The notes beneath the pieces are model-generated. The model had not been told where the DNA came from. It saw only the letters and a program-made list of their open reading frames with translations, and searched no databases. Below, piece after piece: positions 16,970-26,920 of a stretch of DNA of 64,000 nt. Source of the stretch: Salibacter halophilus. Lineage in GTDB: Bacteria; Bacteroidota; Bacteroidia; Flavobacteriales_G; Salibacteraceae. Both the position numbers and the translations under genes were made by a program. The stretch's first letter is position 1, and every line of letters begins with the position of its first letter. The stretch lies in assembly GCF_008806325.1 (NCBI RefSeq), contig NZ_WACR01000006.1:62001-126000 (forward strand). Reading direction: 5' to 3'.

Positions 16970-19651
16970 TTATTTATAACTCAGTATTGGTCGGAGCCAT
17001 TTTTCAGCCTCCTCAATACTCATATTTTTTCTCGATGCATAATCTTCAACCTGGTCTTTGTCGATTTTACCCACGTTGAAATAGCGCGATTCCGGACTCG
17101 CAAAATACCAGCCACTCACTGCCGATGACGGATACATCGCCATGCTGTCGGTAAGACTCAGCCCGATGCGTTTTTCCACATCCAGCAGATCAAAAATTTT
17201 CAGCTTTTCAGTGTGATCAGGGCAGGCGGGATACCCGGGAGCGGGTCTGATCCCCTGATACTTTTCTTTGATCAACGCATCGTTATTCAGGTTTTCTGAC
17301 GGAACATATCCCCAGTACTCCTTCCTGATGCGCTCATGAAGCAGCTCTGCACTCGCTTCAGCTAATCGGTCAGCCAGCGCTTTGAGCATGATGTTTTTGT
17401 AATCATCATTCTCGCGTTCAAACTGTTCCAGCTTCTTTTCAATTCCGATTCCGGCCGTTACAGCAAATGCGCCCATGTGATCGTTGTGGCCTTTTGGCGC
17501 CACGTAATCGGCAAGTGAGCGATTCGGTCTTCCTTTGCGTTGATCCATCTGTTGGCGGATCATCTCAAAACGCTCAATCTCATTGTCATTTTCATCCAAA
17601 ACAGCCACAGAGTCGGTTTCGCTGTAAGCTCCAAACAGCCCGTAAACAGCTTTCGCCTTGAGCCATTTTTCCTGAATGATGGATTCGAGCATTACCTGCG
17701 CGTCATCAAAGAGCTCCTGTGCCTGTTCCCCAACAACCTTGTCTTTGAGGATTCTGGGGAACCTTCCGTAGAGCTCCCACGACTGAAAAAACGGACTCCA
17801 GTCGATGTAATTCCGCAGCTCCCTGATCGAAAACTCCATCTCGTAAACCCCTTTTTGTTTTGGGGGACTCACCAATGAATTTTCCCAGTCAACTTTCAAT
17901 CTATTTTCCTGAGCTACAGAGAACGGAATCAGTTTTTTCGCGCTTTTCTTTTGGTTGTAATCGTCCCTCAGTCGGTCGTATTCTTCTTTTGCTTTTGCGA
18001 GGAACTCATCCCTGTCTTTTGACAGCAGTCGCTCCACAAACGTCACAGCCCGCGAGGCATCCAAAACATTGAGCGTTGACCCCGAATAAGCCGGTGAAAT
18101 TTTCACAGCCGTGTGCGCCTTTGAAGTTGTGGCTCCACCGATCAAAAGAGGCGTTTTAAAGCCATCTTTTTCGAGGTGCTCAGCCACTGTTACCATTTCA
18201 TCGAGCGATGGCGTTATGAGTCCGCTGAGGCCGATGATATCCACATCGTTCTTTTTCGCTTCCTCGATTATTTTTTCGGTCGGAACCATAACGCCCAAAT
18301 CGATGATTTCGTAGTTGTTGCAGGCCAAAACGACACCCACAATGTTCTTCCCGATATCGTGCACATCTCCTTTTACGGTTGCCAAAAGAACTTTCCCTTT
18401 TCCTTTATCAGACGGGTTTGGGTTTTTGCGTTTTTCCTCTTCGAGATAAGGTTCCAGGTAAGCGACAGCCCGTTTCATTACGCGCGCACTTTTCACAACC
18501 TGTGGCAGAAACATTTTTCCGCTACCAAACAAGTCCCCAACCACGTTCATGCCTTTCATGAGCGGACCCTCAATCACTTCGAGCGGCTTGTCTTTTTCCT
18601 GCCTGCTCTCTTCCACATCCTCTTCGATGAACTCGGCAATTCCTTTTACGAGAGCGTGCTCAATTCGCTTTTCGAGCGGTAGCGAACGCCATTCGAGGAC
18701 CTTCTCTTTTGGTGCGCCTTTTTGCTTTACGCTTTGCGCAAAATCTAGCAGCTCCTCTGTTGCGTCTTCTCTGCGGTTGAAAAGTACATCTTCAACCTTT
18801 TCAAGGAGTTCGGGGTCGATGTCATCGTAAATCGTGAGTGTTGTGGGATTGACAATTCCCATGTCCATCCCGTTCTTAATCGCGTGATAGAGAAACGCAG
18901 AGTGCATCGCTTCGCGCACAGCGTTGTTTCCACGGAAAGAAAACGAGACATTACTCAACCCTCCACTCACGTGCGCTCCCGGCAAATTGGTTCTGATCCA
19001 GTTTGCGGCATTGAAAAAATCCACCGCGTAATTGTTGTGTTCCTCGATTCCGGTTCCGACCGGGAAAATATTGGGGTCGAAAATGATGTCGTGCGGATCA
19101 AACCCTACTTCGTTGATGAGCAAATCGTAAGACCGCTTGCAGATGGAGATTCTGCGTTCGTATGTATCGGCCTGGCCATCTTCATCAAAAGCCATAACGA
19201 CCGTTGCAGCTCCGTACTGGCGAATCTTTTTGGCTTGTTCAAGGAAGATCTTTTCACCCTCTTTAAGCGAAATTGAGTTGACTACTCCTCTTCCCTGGAT
19301 ACATTTGAGTCCGGCTTCAATAATTTCCCATTTAGAACTGTCAACCATGATAGGAACGCGAGCGATATCGGGCTCGGCAGCGATGAGATTCAAAAACTTG
19401 ACTATCGCCTCTTTCCCGTTGAGCATTCCTTCATCCATGTTGACATCGAGGATTTGCGCTCCGCCTTCAACCTGGTTGCGCGCAACCTCAACTGCTTCGT
19501 CAAAATTCTCTTCGCGAATGAGTCGCAAAAACTTGCGCGACCCCGTTACATTGCAGCGTTCGCCAACATTAACAAAGTTCGAGTCTTCGCCAGTGATCAA
19601 TGGCTCTAGACCTGATAAAACGAGTTTTGTCGGGTGGAATTGATTAGCCAT
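16970..19651 (-). CDS. metH: Methionine synthase, folate/cobalamin/activation part
   Basis: The C-terminal three modules of cobalamin-dependent methionine synthase as a separate 893-aa protein. The start at 19651 ([14 protein letters not shown]) is chosen over the open frame to 19744, which would overlap the upstream gene by 101 bp instead of 8. Order: pterin-binding domain (about 25-300, [13 protein letters not shown]), B12 cap and binding domain (about 315-600, with [10 protein letters not shown] giving cobalt-ligand His431), and SAM-dependent reactivation domain (about 630-893, ending with [15 protein letters not shown]). The homocysteine-binding module is the neighbouring gene; together they make the full enzyme. 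Such splitting is known in Bacteroidota. Confidence 0.95.
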   Translation of the reverse strand: MANQFHPTKLVLSGLEPLITGEDSNFVNVGERCNVTGSRKFLRLIREENFDEAVEVARNQVEGGAQILDVNMDEGMLNGKEAIVKFLNLIAAEPDIARVPIMVDSSKWEIIEAGLKCIQGRGVVNSISLKEGEKIFLEQAKKIRQYGAATVVMAFDEDGQADTYERRISICKRSYDLLINEVGFDPHDIIFDPNIFPVGTGIEEHNNYAVDFFNAANWIRTNLPGAHVSGGLSNVSFSFRGNNAVREAMHSAFLYHAIKNGMDMGIVNPTTLTIYDDIDPELLEKVEDVLFNRREDATEELLDFAQSVKQKGAPKEKVLEWRSLPLEKRIEHALVKGIAEFIEEDVEESRQEKDKPLEVIEGPLMKGMNVVGDLFGSGKMFLPQVVKSARVMKRAVAYLEPYLEEEKRKNPNPSDKGKGKVLLATVKGDVHDIGKNIVGVVLACNNYEIIDLGVMVPTEKIIEEAKKNDVDIIGLSGLITPSLDEMVTVAEHLEKDGFKTPLLIGGATTSKAHTAVKISPAYSGSTLNVLDASRAVTFVERLLSKDRDEFLAKAKEEYDRLRDDYNQKKSAKKLIPFSVAQENRLKVDWENSLVSPPKQKGVYEMEFSIRELRNYIDWSPFFQSWELYGRFPRILKDKVVGEQAQELFDDAQVMLESIIQEKWLKAKAVYGLFGAYSETDSVAVLDENDNEIERFEMIRQQMDQRKGRPNRSLADYVAPKGHNDHMGAFAVTAGIGIEKKLEQFERENDDYKNIMLKALADRLAEASAELLHERIRKEYWGYVPSENLNNDALIKEKYQGIRPAPGYPACPDHTEKLKIFDLLDVEKRIGLSLTDSMAMYPSSAVSGWYFASPESRYFNVGKIDKDQVEDYASRKNMSIEEAEKWLRPILSYK

Positions 19652-20654
19652 TGACTGTTTCCTTTCTTTTTCTAGGTTCGTATTTCGCAGCCGTTTCGGC
19701 AATGATTTTTGTATGTTCAGGTGTTGTTCCGCAACATCCGCCAATGATGTTCACCAAATTGTTTTTCAAATACTCTTCGATTTGACCCGCCATCATATCT
19801 GGTGTTTGGTCGTATTCGCCAAACTCATTTGGCAAGCCCGCATTGGGGTGAGCACTGGTGTAGAAGTTCGTTTCTTTCGCTACGCGTTCGAGATATGGCT
19901 CGAGCTGTTCTGCTCCAAGCGCACAGTTAAACCCAACGCTGAGAAGCGGTGCGTGTGAAACACTGATGAGGAACGCCTCCGGGGTCTGACCGGAAAGTGT
20001 TCTACCACTGGCATCGGTAATCGTTCCAGAAACCATAATCGGCCATTTTTGACCTCTTTCTTCAAATACCTGTTCACAGGCAAAAAGAGCGGCTTTCGCA
20101 TTTAGCGTATCAAAAATGGTTTCGATGAGAAGGATATCGCATCCGCCATCGAGCAAACCGTTGATTTGCTCGCGGTAAGCTTCCTGCAGATCATCGAAGT
20201 TGACCGCTCTGTAACCGGGATTGTTAACATCGGGAGAGAGAGATGCCGTGCGGTTTGTTGGTCCCACAGACCCGGCAACAAATCTCGGTTTGTCAGGTGT
20301 TTTGGCTGTATATTCATCAGCCGCCTGTTTCGCCAACTTTGCCGACTGGTAATTGAGATCGTGAACCAGTTCTTCCAGTTCGTAATCGGCCTGGGCTATT
20401 GATGTACTGCTAAAAGTATTTGTCTCGATGATATCAGCTCCTGCTTCCAGGTAATCGCGATGAATATCGAGAATGATATCGGGCCGTGTGAGGGAAAGCA
20501 AGTCGTTGTTTCCCTTTAATGGCGATTCATGATCTTTTAATTGTTCATTCCGAAAGTCATCCTCAGTGAGGTCGTGCTGCTGGATCATCGTTCCCATTGC
20601 CCCATCCAGGACGAGGATTCGATCGGCTAAAGATTCTTCTAATTGATTGTGCAT
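19644..20654 (-). CDS. metH: Methionine synthase, homocysteine S-methyltransferase part
   Basis: A 336-aa homocysteine-binding TIM-barrel module of methionine synthase. It starts [25 protein letters not shown]. The zinc ligands are Cys244 (GFNCALG) and Cys307-Cys308 ([13 protein letters not shown]). It is the first gene after the SAM-I riboswitch; its 3' end overlaps the start of the second MetH gene by 8 bp, which suggests coupled translation and a two-subunit enzyme. No Shine-Dalgarno sequence is visible before the start. Confidence 0.94.
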   Translation of the reverse strand: MHNQLEESLADRILVLDGAMGTMIQQHDLTEDDFRNEQLKDHESPLKGNNDLLSLTRPDIILDIHRDYLEAGADIIETNTFSSTSIAQADYELEELVHDLNYQSAKLAKQAADEYTAKTPDKPRFVAGSVGPTNRTASLSPDVNNPGYRAVNFDDLQEAYREQINGLLDGGCDILLIETIFDTLNAKAALFACEQVFEERGQKWPIMVSGTITDASGRTLSGQTPEAFLISVSHAPLLSVGFNCALGAEQLEPYLERVAKETNFYTSAHPNAGLPNEFGEYDQTPDMMAGQIEEYLKNNLVNIIGGCCGTTPEHTKIIAETAAKYEPRKRKETVNG

Positions 20655-20679
20655 AAGTCAATTGCTTTATTTGCATTTG

Positions 20680-20692
20680 GCTTATCACAAGA
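20680..20692 (-). promoter_or_regulatory. Possible anti-P1 strand of the riboswitch expression platform
   Basis: On the minus strand this reads TCTTGTGATAAGC. It can pair with the 5' part of the aptamer (GCTTATCAAGA, 20839-20829) with only a two-base bulge. That is a longer helix than aptamer P1 itself, which contains a G-T wobble. It lies 26-38 nt before the metH start. A switch by strand exchange near the ribosome entry region is inferred. Confidence 0.45.
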
Positions 20693-20738
20693 TGTTGGAA
20701 AAACTGGTTGATGTTGAGTAGCCGAAAATCTCTTTTCT

Positions 20739-20839
20739 GCTCATCTTAACTTCTCTATAGAGAAGAAAGGAATTAGCACCCAGCTAGTCTGGGTTGCTAA
20801 GACATCTACGGGCCAGTCCCTCCGTCTTTCTTGATAAGC
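20739..20839 (-). ncRNA. SAM-I riboswitch (S-box aptamer)
   Basis: The minus-strand sequence reads GCTTATCAAGAAAGACGG, then AGGGACTGGCCC, then CTTAGCAACC and GGTGCTAATTCC, the conserved core of the S-box aptamer. P1 is formed by GCTTATC (20839-20833) and GATGAGC (20745-20739), with one G-T wobble. The variable helix is CTTCTCTATAGAGAAG. It precedes the split metH-metF operon. High SAM should reduce expression. No stem followed by a U run lies between the aptamer and the start, so translational control is more likely than termination. Confidence 0.95.
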
Positions 20840-20900
20840 TCAGCCAAATATATATCAGGTTTTTATACTAGCAATATTGAGACAATAATATCTAGTTTGG

Positions 20901-23072
20901 TCAGAGCTCTTTTCGTGCTTTCAGAGCCAGTCGGATTTCATCGTAATCGTATTTGCGGTCGAGCTTTTCGCGTGCCTCGGTGAGGTTGTCGAATTTTATA
21001 TTGTCCAACCCGTGACACAGTTCGTCATAGCGCGACTCTTCGATTAAATCGGTGGGTGGGATGGTTCCGTCTTCAACGCTCTTCACGAGGTGACTGAAAA
21101 CTGTTCCTTTTGTCAGGTTGCGGTCTCGTGCTATTTCACCGATATCAGTGCCGTTCTGGAACATCCTCAGGCTGATTTTATGGCTGGGTGTTTTGTCTTT
21201 CTTTCCGGCTTTCTTCTTCGATCCGGGTTTTGAGTCGATTGATAAATCTGATGGTTTTGGTGTTTTTCCGTCAGCGGCTTTTTCAATGATAACCATTGCC
21301 CGGTAGAGCGATTGTTTTTTGCGCTCGGCAAAGTCTAGTAATTCTTCCAGCTCTTTTGAATACTGCTTGAGGCCTTCCTCCTCTTTAACTAACTTACGTT
21401 GCGCTTTCAGTTTGTTGATGAGGTCGTTGAGTGCGCTCATCACACCGGGCTTAGCATCGCTGAGAACCGATGCCAGCTGGTTGAGGTTCTGACCGTAAGC
21501 TTCTTTCAACTGGGCAATTTGCTTGAGCGGCTTTACTGTTTTGTGATAGAGTTCCTGAACTTCTTTGAACCGCTCATTTGTCCATTCAAAATATTCCTGC
21601 TTTTTAGATCGATTAGCCTGCTTGTCAAAAGTGTTGAGGTGATTGCGCCACTGCTTGCCCATGGGGACAACATCGAGCGATGAACCCGCGAGATTTGCCA
21701 GGTGATGGAAATGTTCCTTCCCGAGTTGATCTTTCAAAAAGCCTGTTTCCTGCTTCGTGCTTTCAAACTCACCCAGCTTTTCGTGAGCGGGTACGATGTC
21801 AGTAGGCATTTTAGATGCGAGGAAAAGTCCGTCAAGCGAAACGAGCCTCGACAACGCCACGTAGAGCTGACCGGGTGCAAACGACTGGTTGAGGTCGAGA
21901 ATAGCCTTTTCAAATGTGAGTCCCTGGCTCTTGTGAATAGTGATCGCCCATGCTAAACGCAATGGAAATTGCTGAAACGAACCGATTGTTTTTTCCTCAA
22001 TTTCACCTGATCTCTTGCTGGATCTGAACCGCTTGTTTTCCCACGTATTGGGCTCGAGTTCCACTACTTCACCATCCTCGCAGGAAACGGTAATGCAATT
22101 ATCATCGATGTCTTCAACTGTCCCTATTTTACCGTTGAAAAAGCGTTTTTCGGGATCGTTTCGCACAAACATGACGCGAGCACCGGTTTTGAGCTCCAAA
22201 ACGGGCGGAATCGGGTACATGGATTCGGGAAAGTCACCTGTTACAATCGCCTCAAAACTCCTGCGTTTGCCTTTGAGTTTGTTGAGTTCGCGCTCGTTCA
22301 CTTCATCGGCAATGCGGTTGTGGGTAGTGAGGTGAATAATTTTTTCTTTTTGCAGCTTATCGGCCGGGGCTACTTTTTCGTTCAGAGCCCTGCGATCCTC
22401 GGGCGTTAGTTCGTTGTCGCGAACGCGGTTGAGGAGTTCGAGGAATCTTTGATCTGATTGTCGATAAACTTTATCCAGCTCAATGTAAACCAAATCGGTT
22501 TGAGACATGACATTGGACGAGAAAAAGAACGGACTCTCGTAATACGAGTCGATGAGTGCTTTCTCTGATCGTTTCACAACCGGAGACAGTTGACTCATAT
22601 CGCCAATGAACAACATTTGAACTCCGCCAAACGGCTGCGTATTTCTTCGCACTTTTTGCAAAACGAGGTTGATACAATCGAGCATATCGGCTCTAAGCAT
22701 ACTCACCTCATCGATAACGAGCAGCTCCATTTCGCGGATCAATCTGCGCTTGGCACTGTTCATTTTGAGCTGGCGCGTAACCGTTTGGGGCGTATTGACC
22801 TTTTCTGAGACGGCCATTTGATTGGGATAATCATCAGGCGCAAATACGCCAAAAGGTAAGTGAAAAAGAGAGTGTAGTGTGACGCCTCCGGCATTGATGG
22901 CGGCTACCCCGGTAGGTGCAGCCACGACATTTTTCTTGTAGGTCGTTGCCAGTAAATGCTTGAGCAGAGTCGTTTTTCCTGTTCCGGCCTTGCCGGTCAA
23001 AAAGATGTTTTTGCCTGTTTTATTGACGTATTCCATCAATAACTCGGCATTTTGGGTTAGGGTTATCGACAT
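20901..23072 (-). CDS. Pif1-like / RecD-type DNA helicase with C-terminal HTH domain
   Basis: Superfamily 1B DNA helicase of 723 aa. The start at 23072 (MSITLTQNAELL) is the first ATG; a TTG at 23096 is open but less likely. Walker A is GKAGTGKT at residues 27-34; Walker B is LLVIDEVSM (about 97-105); a GVQMLFIGDMSQLSPV motif follows. Motif V/VI are AWAITIHKSQGLTFEKAIL and GQLYVALSRLVSLDG. Downstream come a helical linker (about 430-600) and a RecQ-C-like helix-turn-helix segment (KISLRMFQNGTDIGEIARDRNL, about 640-661). Probable role in replication-fork or G-quadruplex processing; inferred from the family. Confidence 0.9.
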   Translation of the reverse strand: MSITLTQNAELLMEYVNKTGKNIFLTGKAGTGKTTLLKHLLATTYKKNVVAAPTGVAAINAGGVTLHSLFHLPFGVFAPDDYPNQMAVSEKVNTPQTVTRQLKMNSAKRRLIREMELLVIDEVSMLRADMLDCINLVLQKVRRNTQPFGGVQMLFIGDMSQLSPVVKRSEKALIDSYYESPFFFSSNVMSQTDLVYIELDKVYRQSDQRFLELLNRVRDNELTPEDRRALNEKVAPADKLQKEKIIHLTTHNRIADEVNERELNKLKGKRRSFEAIVTGDFPESMYPIPPVLELKTGARVMFVRNDPEKRFFNGKIGTVEDIDDNCITVSCEDGEVVELEPNTWENKRFRSSKRSGEIEEKTIGSFQQFPLRLAWAITIHKSQGLTFEKAILDLNQSFAPGQLYVALSRLVSLDGLFLASKMPTDIVPAHEKLGEFESTKQETGFLKDQLGKEHFHHLANLAGSSLDVVPMGKQWRNHLNTFDKQANRSKKQEYFEWTNERFKEVQELYHKTVKPLKQIAQLKEAYGQNLNQLASVLSDAKPGVMSALNDLINKLKAQRKLVKEEEGLKQYSKELEELLDFAERKKQSLYRAMVIIEKAADGKTPKPSDLSIDSKPGSKKKAGKKDKTPSHKISLRMFQNGTDIGEIARDRNLTKGTVFSHLVKSVEDGTIPPTDLIEESRYDELCHGLDNIKFDNLTEAREKLDRKYDYDEIRLALKARKEL

Positions 23073-23159
23073 AATATGTGGGTTTTCATTAGGCAATCGG
23101 CTAAATTAAGGAAAGCTAATGAGAAATGGGGTGAGGCTAAAGAGTGAAAGTTGAAAACG

Positions 23160-23456
23160 TTATAATTTTATCCTGGATGGATTCTGACGATTATCCCAAA
23201 ATAGCAACAATTCAATATGGCTTGATTTTATTCGATAAAATAGACTCACTTGTTTTACAACAACACAACGATGTATATTGCGTTTAACATCAACTACAGG
23301 ACACATAAGTGGACTTCTACTAAGGTGGTCGACTTTATCATCTACTCTTGTAATAAACTAGCGAATTTCATTTTTACCCCAGTTTTCTTCCAGATAATCA
23401 ATCTGATTAGCAAAAGATCTTTTAGCAGTAATCGTCCATTTTACACTAAGAGGCAT
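23160..23456 (-). pseudogene. ParE/RelE-type toxin gene with premature stop
   Basis: Reading the minus strand from the ATG at 23456 gives MPLSVKWTITAKRSFANQID, then YLEENWGKNEIR, a TAG at codon 33 (23358-23360), and then the same frame continues FITRVDDKVDHLSRSPLM and RCVVVKQVSLFYRIKSSHIE to a natural stop at 23160. Total length (98 codons), the YLEENWG segment and the C-terminal LFYRIK / LLLFWDNRQNP strand fit the RelE/ParE plasmid-stabilisation toxin family. The simplest explanation is one CAG-to-TAG change. It overlaps the antitoxin stop by one base (TAATG), the normal order for such modules. Confidence 0.8.
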
Positions 23457-23689
23457 TAAAGATGCTTTTTACGATAATCCTTAATAACAGACTCATGATC
23501 CTCCAACTTCCCTTCTTCGCCTTCAGCAACAGATTGATCAATAACTTCTTTAACTTCATAAGGAAGGCTTTCCCAATAAGCTTTGCCGTCTAAAATCGAT
23601 TCAACTTGTTTTAAAAGCTCCTGGTCTTCAGTTTTCACGAGCTTTTCGATTAATCGATATTTTATGTTAATTGCAGATCCTTGTTTCAT
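23456..23689 (-). CDS. Antitoxin of a ParE/RelE-type module
   Basis: A 77-aa acidic helical protein beginning MKQGSAINIKYRLIEKLVK and ending EGKLEDHESVIKDYRKKHL. The IDQSVAEGEEG(K)LxxHESVIKxYRKK ending is typical of short addiction-module antitoxins paired with RelE/ParE toxins. It is intact while the downstream toxin frame is interrupted, so it may persist as an anti-addiction remnant or as a DNA-binding autorepressor. Its upstream 150 bp are AT-rich, with a CGATATGCTATCG partial palindrome (about 23759-23771) that could be an operator. Confidence 0.75.
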   Translation of the reverse strand: MKQGSAINIKYRLIEKLVKTEDQELLKQVESILDGKAYWESLPYEVKEVIDQSVAEGEEGKLEDHESVIKDYRKKHL

Positions 23690-23842
23690 TGCGTTTGTTC
23701 TTGTGCGAAATAAATATAACGATTTTATCTTATCTATGGTTTAATATACTTTTTTTACGATATGCTATCGTGAATGTGCGGTAGCGATGGTGAGTAGCAA
23801 AAATGGTATATTAGTTGAGAGTTAAGAGTGAAAAGACAAGTA

Positions 23843-24652
23843 ATGCCCGAAATCAGACAAAATCGCCTAATCCCTGTTGAAAACCGTATTATCAAGCTGG
23901 CTCATTTAAAAGAACTAGCTGAGATTCTGGAAAAAGAGTATAAACTGGCATCAAAGGACAACCCCAATGCTGATCTTCTTTTTTCTGTGAAGTGCTTCGA
24001 ACCTTCTTCTTATGAAGATGAAGGTTATGAAAGTGAAGGAAGCGATATCTTTAATGAAGATTCGATTATCAACAAGAAAAGAATTCGGTCTGTTACAATG
24101 ACATTTAAAGACGGAAAACGAAAAGGTGTTGTAATCAGACTCAACCATGGTTGGAAAATTATCGATGATGAACATTATACCGATAGTGATATTGAAGTCA
24201 CAGGCAGTGATCAATTTTGGGTAAGTGGCACGATAGATCATCTGCTAAACCTTATTAAGTCAATGCCCCCACAACAGTCTTTTTTATTAAATAATTCTTT
24301 CGAAATTAAGTTAGGGTTTATTTTACTCACAATCATAGGGTTCGGGTTTGGACTAAACATATTTGATGATGACCCAAGTAAGGGGTTTCTTCCTTTTTGG
24401 CAACAAGCTTTTTCTTCCATTGACTCATTTTTTCCACATGTATTTCTTATTAGCCTCCTTTCGTTCATGTTTTATCTGTTTTTTTCTAAATCAGTAATGT
24501 CAAGAATCTATGATTTATGGCCAACCATTGAATTACAAGTTGGCCCTGAACACACTTATATTGAAAAGCGGAGAAGAAACTTTCTACTATATTTTTCCTC
24601 CACTATCCTTATCCCTGTTATTTTAGCAATAATTGCTGCTTTTATAAGCTAG
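23843..24652 (+). CDS. Hypothetical membrane protein
   Basis: A 269-aa protein from the ATG at 23843 (MPEIRQNRLIPVENRI); a GTG at 23828 is also in frame. The N-terminal 150 residues are soluble, with an acidic stretch (SYEDEGYESEGSD) and a beta-rich part (VTMTFKDGKRKGVVIRLNHGW). Three hydrophobic segments follow, near residues 160-175, 207-225 and 249-268. No family is recognised. It stands alone between divergent and convergent neighbours, beside the toxin-antitoxin remnant, in a stretch without window-motif copies. It may be an accessory gene. Confidence 0.7.
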   Translation: MPEIRQNRLIPVENRIIKLAHLKELAEILEKEYKLASKDNPNADLLFSVKCFEPSSYEDEGYESEGSDIFNEDSIINKKRIRSVTMTFKDGKRKGVVIRLNHGWKIIDDEHYTDSDIEVTGSDQFWVSGTIDHLLNLIKSMPPQQSFLLNNSFEIKLGFILLTIIGFGFGLNIFDDDPSKGFLPFWQQAFSSIDSFFPHVFLISLLSFMFYLFFSKSVMSRIYDLWPTIELQVGPEHTYIEKRRRNFLLYFSSTILIPVILAIIAAFIS

Positions 24653-24654
24653 TA

Positions 24655-25056
24655 TTAATTCACAATACGAACGTTTTGTTTGGTCTTTGTCTTCCAATAC
24701 CGAACTCCACCATGATGAGAACAGGCTCCTCTACCAGTAGCCGTACTCGAAGAACCATCTTTACAAACTGCACCAGTTCTAACCTGGTAAGTACTGACGA
24801 CAGCCTCACCTTCTTTGATATAATCAGCATAAACATAGCCTTCCTGGTTATCAAAGACGACTTTTGACCAGTTATCATTCGTTTCAACTACTTCCAGATT
24901 ATCATACCTATCCAGTTTCGTAATGACTTCTGAACTGGTGTTTGGCTCACTTCTAACATTTAAAGAACTACCAGAAACATAATGGGGCCCTTCTTGAGCA
25001 AATAGGTTTACAGACCCAAATAATACAAATAGCAATAAATAAAACAGCTTTTTCAT
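24655..25056 (-). CDS. Secreted SH3-domain protein with DUF3761-like C-terminus
   Basis: A 133-aa exported protein. The start at 25056 gives the signal peptide MKKLFYLLLFVLFGSVNLFAQ; the longer open frame to 25179 has no signal-like start. Residues about 27-78 form a bacterial SH3 domain (SGSSLNVRSEPNTSSEVITK ... GYVYADYI). The C-terminal part, CKDGSSSTATGRGACSHHGGV, matches the pattern of DUF3761 domains (Cys, Gly, Ala-Cys-Ser-x-His-Gly-Gly). Probably periplasmic and cell-wall-associated; no enzymatic motif. Convergent with the 23843 gene, 2 bp apart. Confidence 0.8.
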   Translation of the reverse strand: MKKLFYLLLFVLFGSVNLFAQEGPHYVSGSSLNVRSEPNTSSEVITKLDRYDNLEVVETNDNWSKVVFDNQEGYVYADYIKEGEAVVSTYQVRTGAVCKDGSSSTATGRGACSHHGGVRYWKTKTKQNVRIVN

Positions 25057-25193
25057 AGGATTAGATTTTAACTTGTTAACACTAAGAATTTCCGCTCTAA
25101 AGTAATTCATCCTTTCATTAAACACAATGTTTCGAGTGCAACATATACCACTATCATACAGCAACCTAAATTGATTCATAAGCTATTAGTTAA

Positions 25194-25223
25194 CAAAAAA
25201 GGCCCTTCCTCGCGGAAGAGCCT
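25194..25223 (-). terminator. Terminator of the beta-helix protein gene
   Basis: On the minus strand, AGGCTCTTCC pairs with GGAAGGGCCT around a four-base GCGA loop, followed by six T's. One G-T pair is in the stem. Confidence 0.85.
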
Positions 25224-25246
25224 CTCTCTTTACAGGTTATGAAACG

Positions 25247-26920
25247 TTATTTTTTGATGAGCTTCTTTGTTACAACGGCTCCTTCAAAGTTAAGTCGAAG
25301 AATATAAGCCCCTTCTGGTAAAGGTTGAAGATCGATTCTGGAAACGTTGCCCTCGATTGAAAGCACCCTGCTACCTGTAATGGAAAAAATCTCAGCTCTC
25401 TTCACCGTTTTATCGGTTGAGATGAAAACTTCATCTTTAGTCGGATTCGGATAGATGCTTACTGAGTTATTTTCAAGTTCATCTGAAATCCCTGTAATGG
25501 TGATTTGCTCACAACTCGTTGTCACAGTTGTACAACCGTAAGTGATTTCGCAAGCGTAACTCCCCGATTGTGTGGCAGTAAACGATTGACCTGTTTCTCC
25601 GCTAATGGGAGAATTATCGGAACAATCAATCCACTGGTACTGAGCGTTGTTCTGATTTGCTGTGATTGTAGTGCCGCTTACTGAAGTTGAGGCATCAGCT
25701 TGTGTAGAGCACAGTTCGAAAGGTCCAAGGTCAATCGTTCCGTTGAAACGATCGATTCCGTTGAGGTCTTTATTAGGAATATGATCTGATATACCGGCTG
25801 TGTCTCCAGCATCGATACCGGCTGAACCCGCAACCAGTTTGAAATCGTGATTAGCAGAATCTGCAAACTGCGGATATGAATCTACACCCTGTTCAATACA
25901 ATTGCTTTTCGTGATAACCGAGTTTGAGTTGATTTTGTGAATGTGCGTATTACTGTTCGTTGTCCAAAAAACACTGTTGTGAATATCGTAATCAACAATG
26001 TTCGAGTTAATAGAGCAGCCTACACCTGCCCTTGAGTAGTTGTTAGCAAATGTTGAATTGATGATCAGAACCGGTTCTGAAATATTGTACGAATGAATTG
26101 CCGCACCACCGTATTGAGTACTAAATGATTTGTTATTGTTGAATAAACAGTTTGACAAAACATGTTTACCATTGGCAAGGATGTTATTCAAAGTAACCGC
26201 TCCTCCATAACTCGCTGACTGATTGAAGGAAAATTGCGTATTGTAAATTTTCATATCACAATAGGATGCATAAAATGCTCCGCCTTCACTAGCAGTATTG
26301 TTTCTAAACACACAACCTCTAAACTCAATACTTGAATTGCTAAAAGAGCTGCCTCCGTTTGACGCAGTTTCGTTATTTTGAATAGTTGTGTTTAGAACCT
26401 TAACACCTATTGTGCTGGTAATAAACAAGCCGTCTCCCCCAAATGGATCACTGGAAGAAGTATAACACTCTTCAACTGTAATACCATCGATCAAACTGCT
26501 ATCTGCGTCTCTTAAAACCAAAACCTGGTAGCAGTTATCAGTCTTATCAGTTGAGCTCCCTATATTTCCCGATAATATCACCGGGTTTGATTCGTGGTCT
26601 CGATTTTCCAGATCCGTTTCATTTCCCTCGTAGCCGCCCAAAAGAGTAATTGTTTTAGCGTTGATTCTAAACTGCTTTTCTCTTGGATCGGTTGGGTTTG
26701 TATCCCCTGACATATCTGCCTGTGGATAATAAGTGCCTGCGGCTACACAAATAGTGTCAAAAGAAGCGGCATTTGATATAGCATCGTGTAAATCTGAATA
26801 GGCGTTTGACCAAGTTGTTCCGTCATTGCTACCTGATGCATTAGCGTTCACATAAATAACAGCTGAAAAGGAACTAAGGGTCATGAACGACAACACAATA
26901 CCGAGTAATGTTTTTTTCAT
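25247..26920 (-). CDS. Secreted right-handed beta-helix protein with T9SS sorting domain
   Basis: Exported 557-aa protein. Signal peptide MKKTLLGIVLSFMTLSSFSA, then the YVNANASGSNDGTTWSNAYS start common to secreted beta-helix proteins. Residues about 60-385 contain parallel beta-helix turns (ILSGNIG, CVFRNNTASEGGAFYAS, NCLFNNNKSFSTQYGGAAIH) as in pectate-lyase-like and polymorphic outer-membrane proteins. A DLNGIDRFNGTIDLGPFE block ends the helix, an Ig-like segment follows (about 405-475), and the C-terminus (SIYPNPTKDEVFIST ... PEGAYILRLNFEG) is a type A T9SS domain. No catalytic residues are evident; polysaccharide binding is possible. Confidence 0.87.
   Translation of the reverse strand: MKKTLLGIVLSFMTLSSFSAVIYVNANASGSNDGTTWSNAYSDLHDAISNAASFDTICVAAGTYYPQADMSGDTNPTDPREKQFRINAKTITLLGGYEGNETDLENRDHESNPVILSGNIGSSTDKTDNCYQVLVLRDADSSLIDGITVEECYTSSSDPFGGDGLFITSTIGVKVLNTTIQNNETASNGGSSFSNSSIEFRGCVFRNNTASEGGAFYASYCDMKIYNTQFSFNQSASYGGAVTLNNILANGKHVLSNCLFNNNKSFSTQYGGAAIHSYNISEPVLIINSTFANNYSRAGVGCSINSNIVDYDIHNSVFWTTNSNTHIHKINSNSVITKSNCIEQGVDSYPQFADSANHDFKLVAGSAGIDAGDTAGISDHIPNKDLNGIDRFNGTIDLGPFELCSTQADASTSVSGTTITANQNNAQYQWIDCSDNSPISGETGQSFTATQSGSYACEITYGCTTVTTSCEQITITGISDELENNSVSIYPNPTKDEVFISTDKTVKRAEIFSITGSRVLSIEGNVSRIDLQPLPEGAYILRLNFEGAVVTKKLIKK

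Noticed and set aside
12632-19981. Motif-free stretch as proof of horizontal transfer
   Set aside because: With a mean spacing near 2.1 kb, a gap of 7.3 kb is expected about once among 30 copies, so the absence is not significant.
23250-23459. Plus-strand 69-aa frame
   Set aside because: It lies antisense to the toxin pseudogene, which has clear family features on the minus strand.
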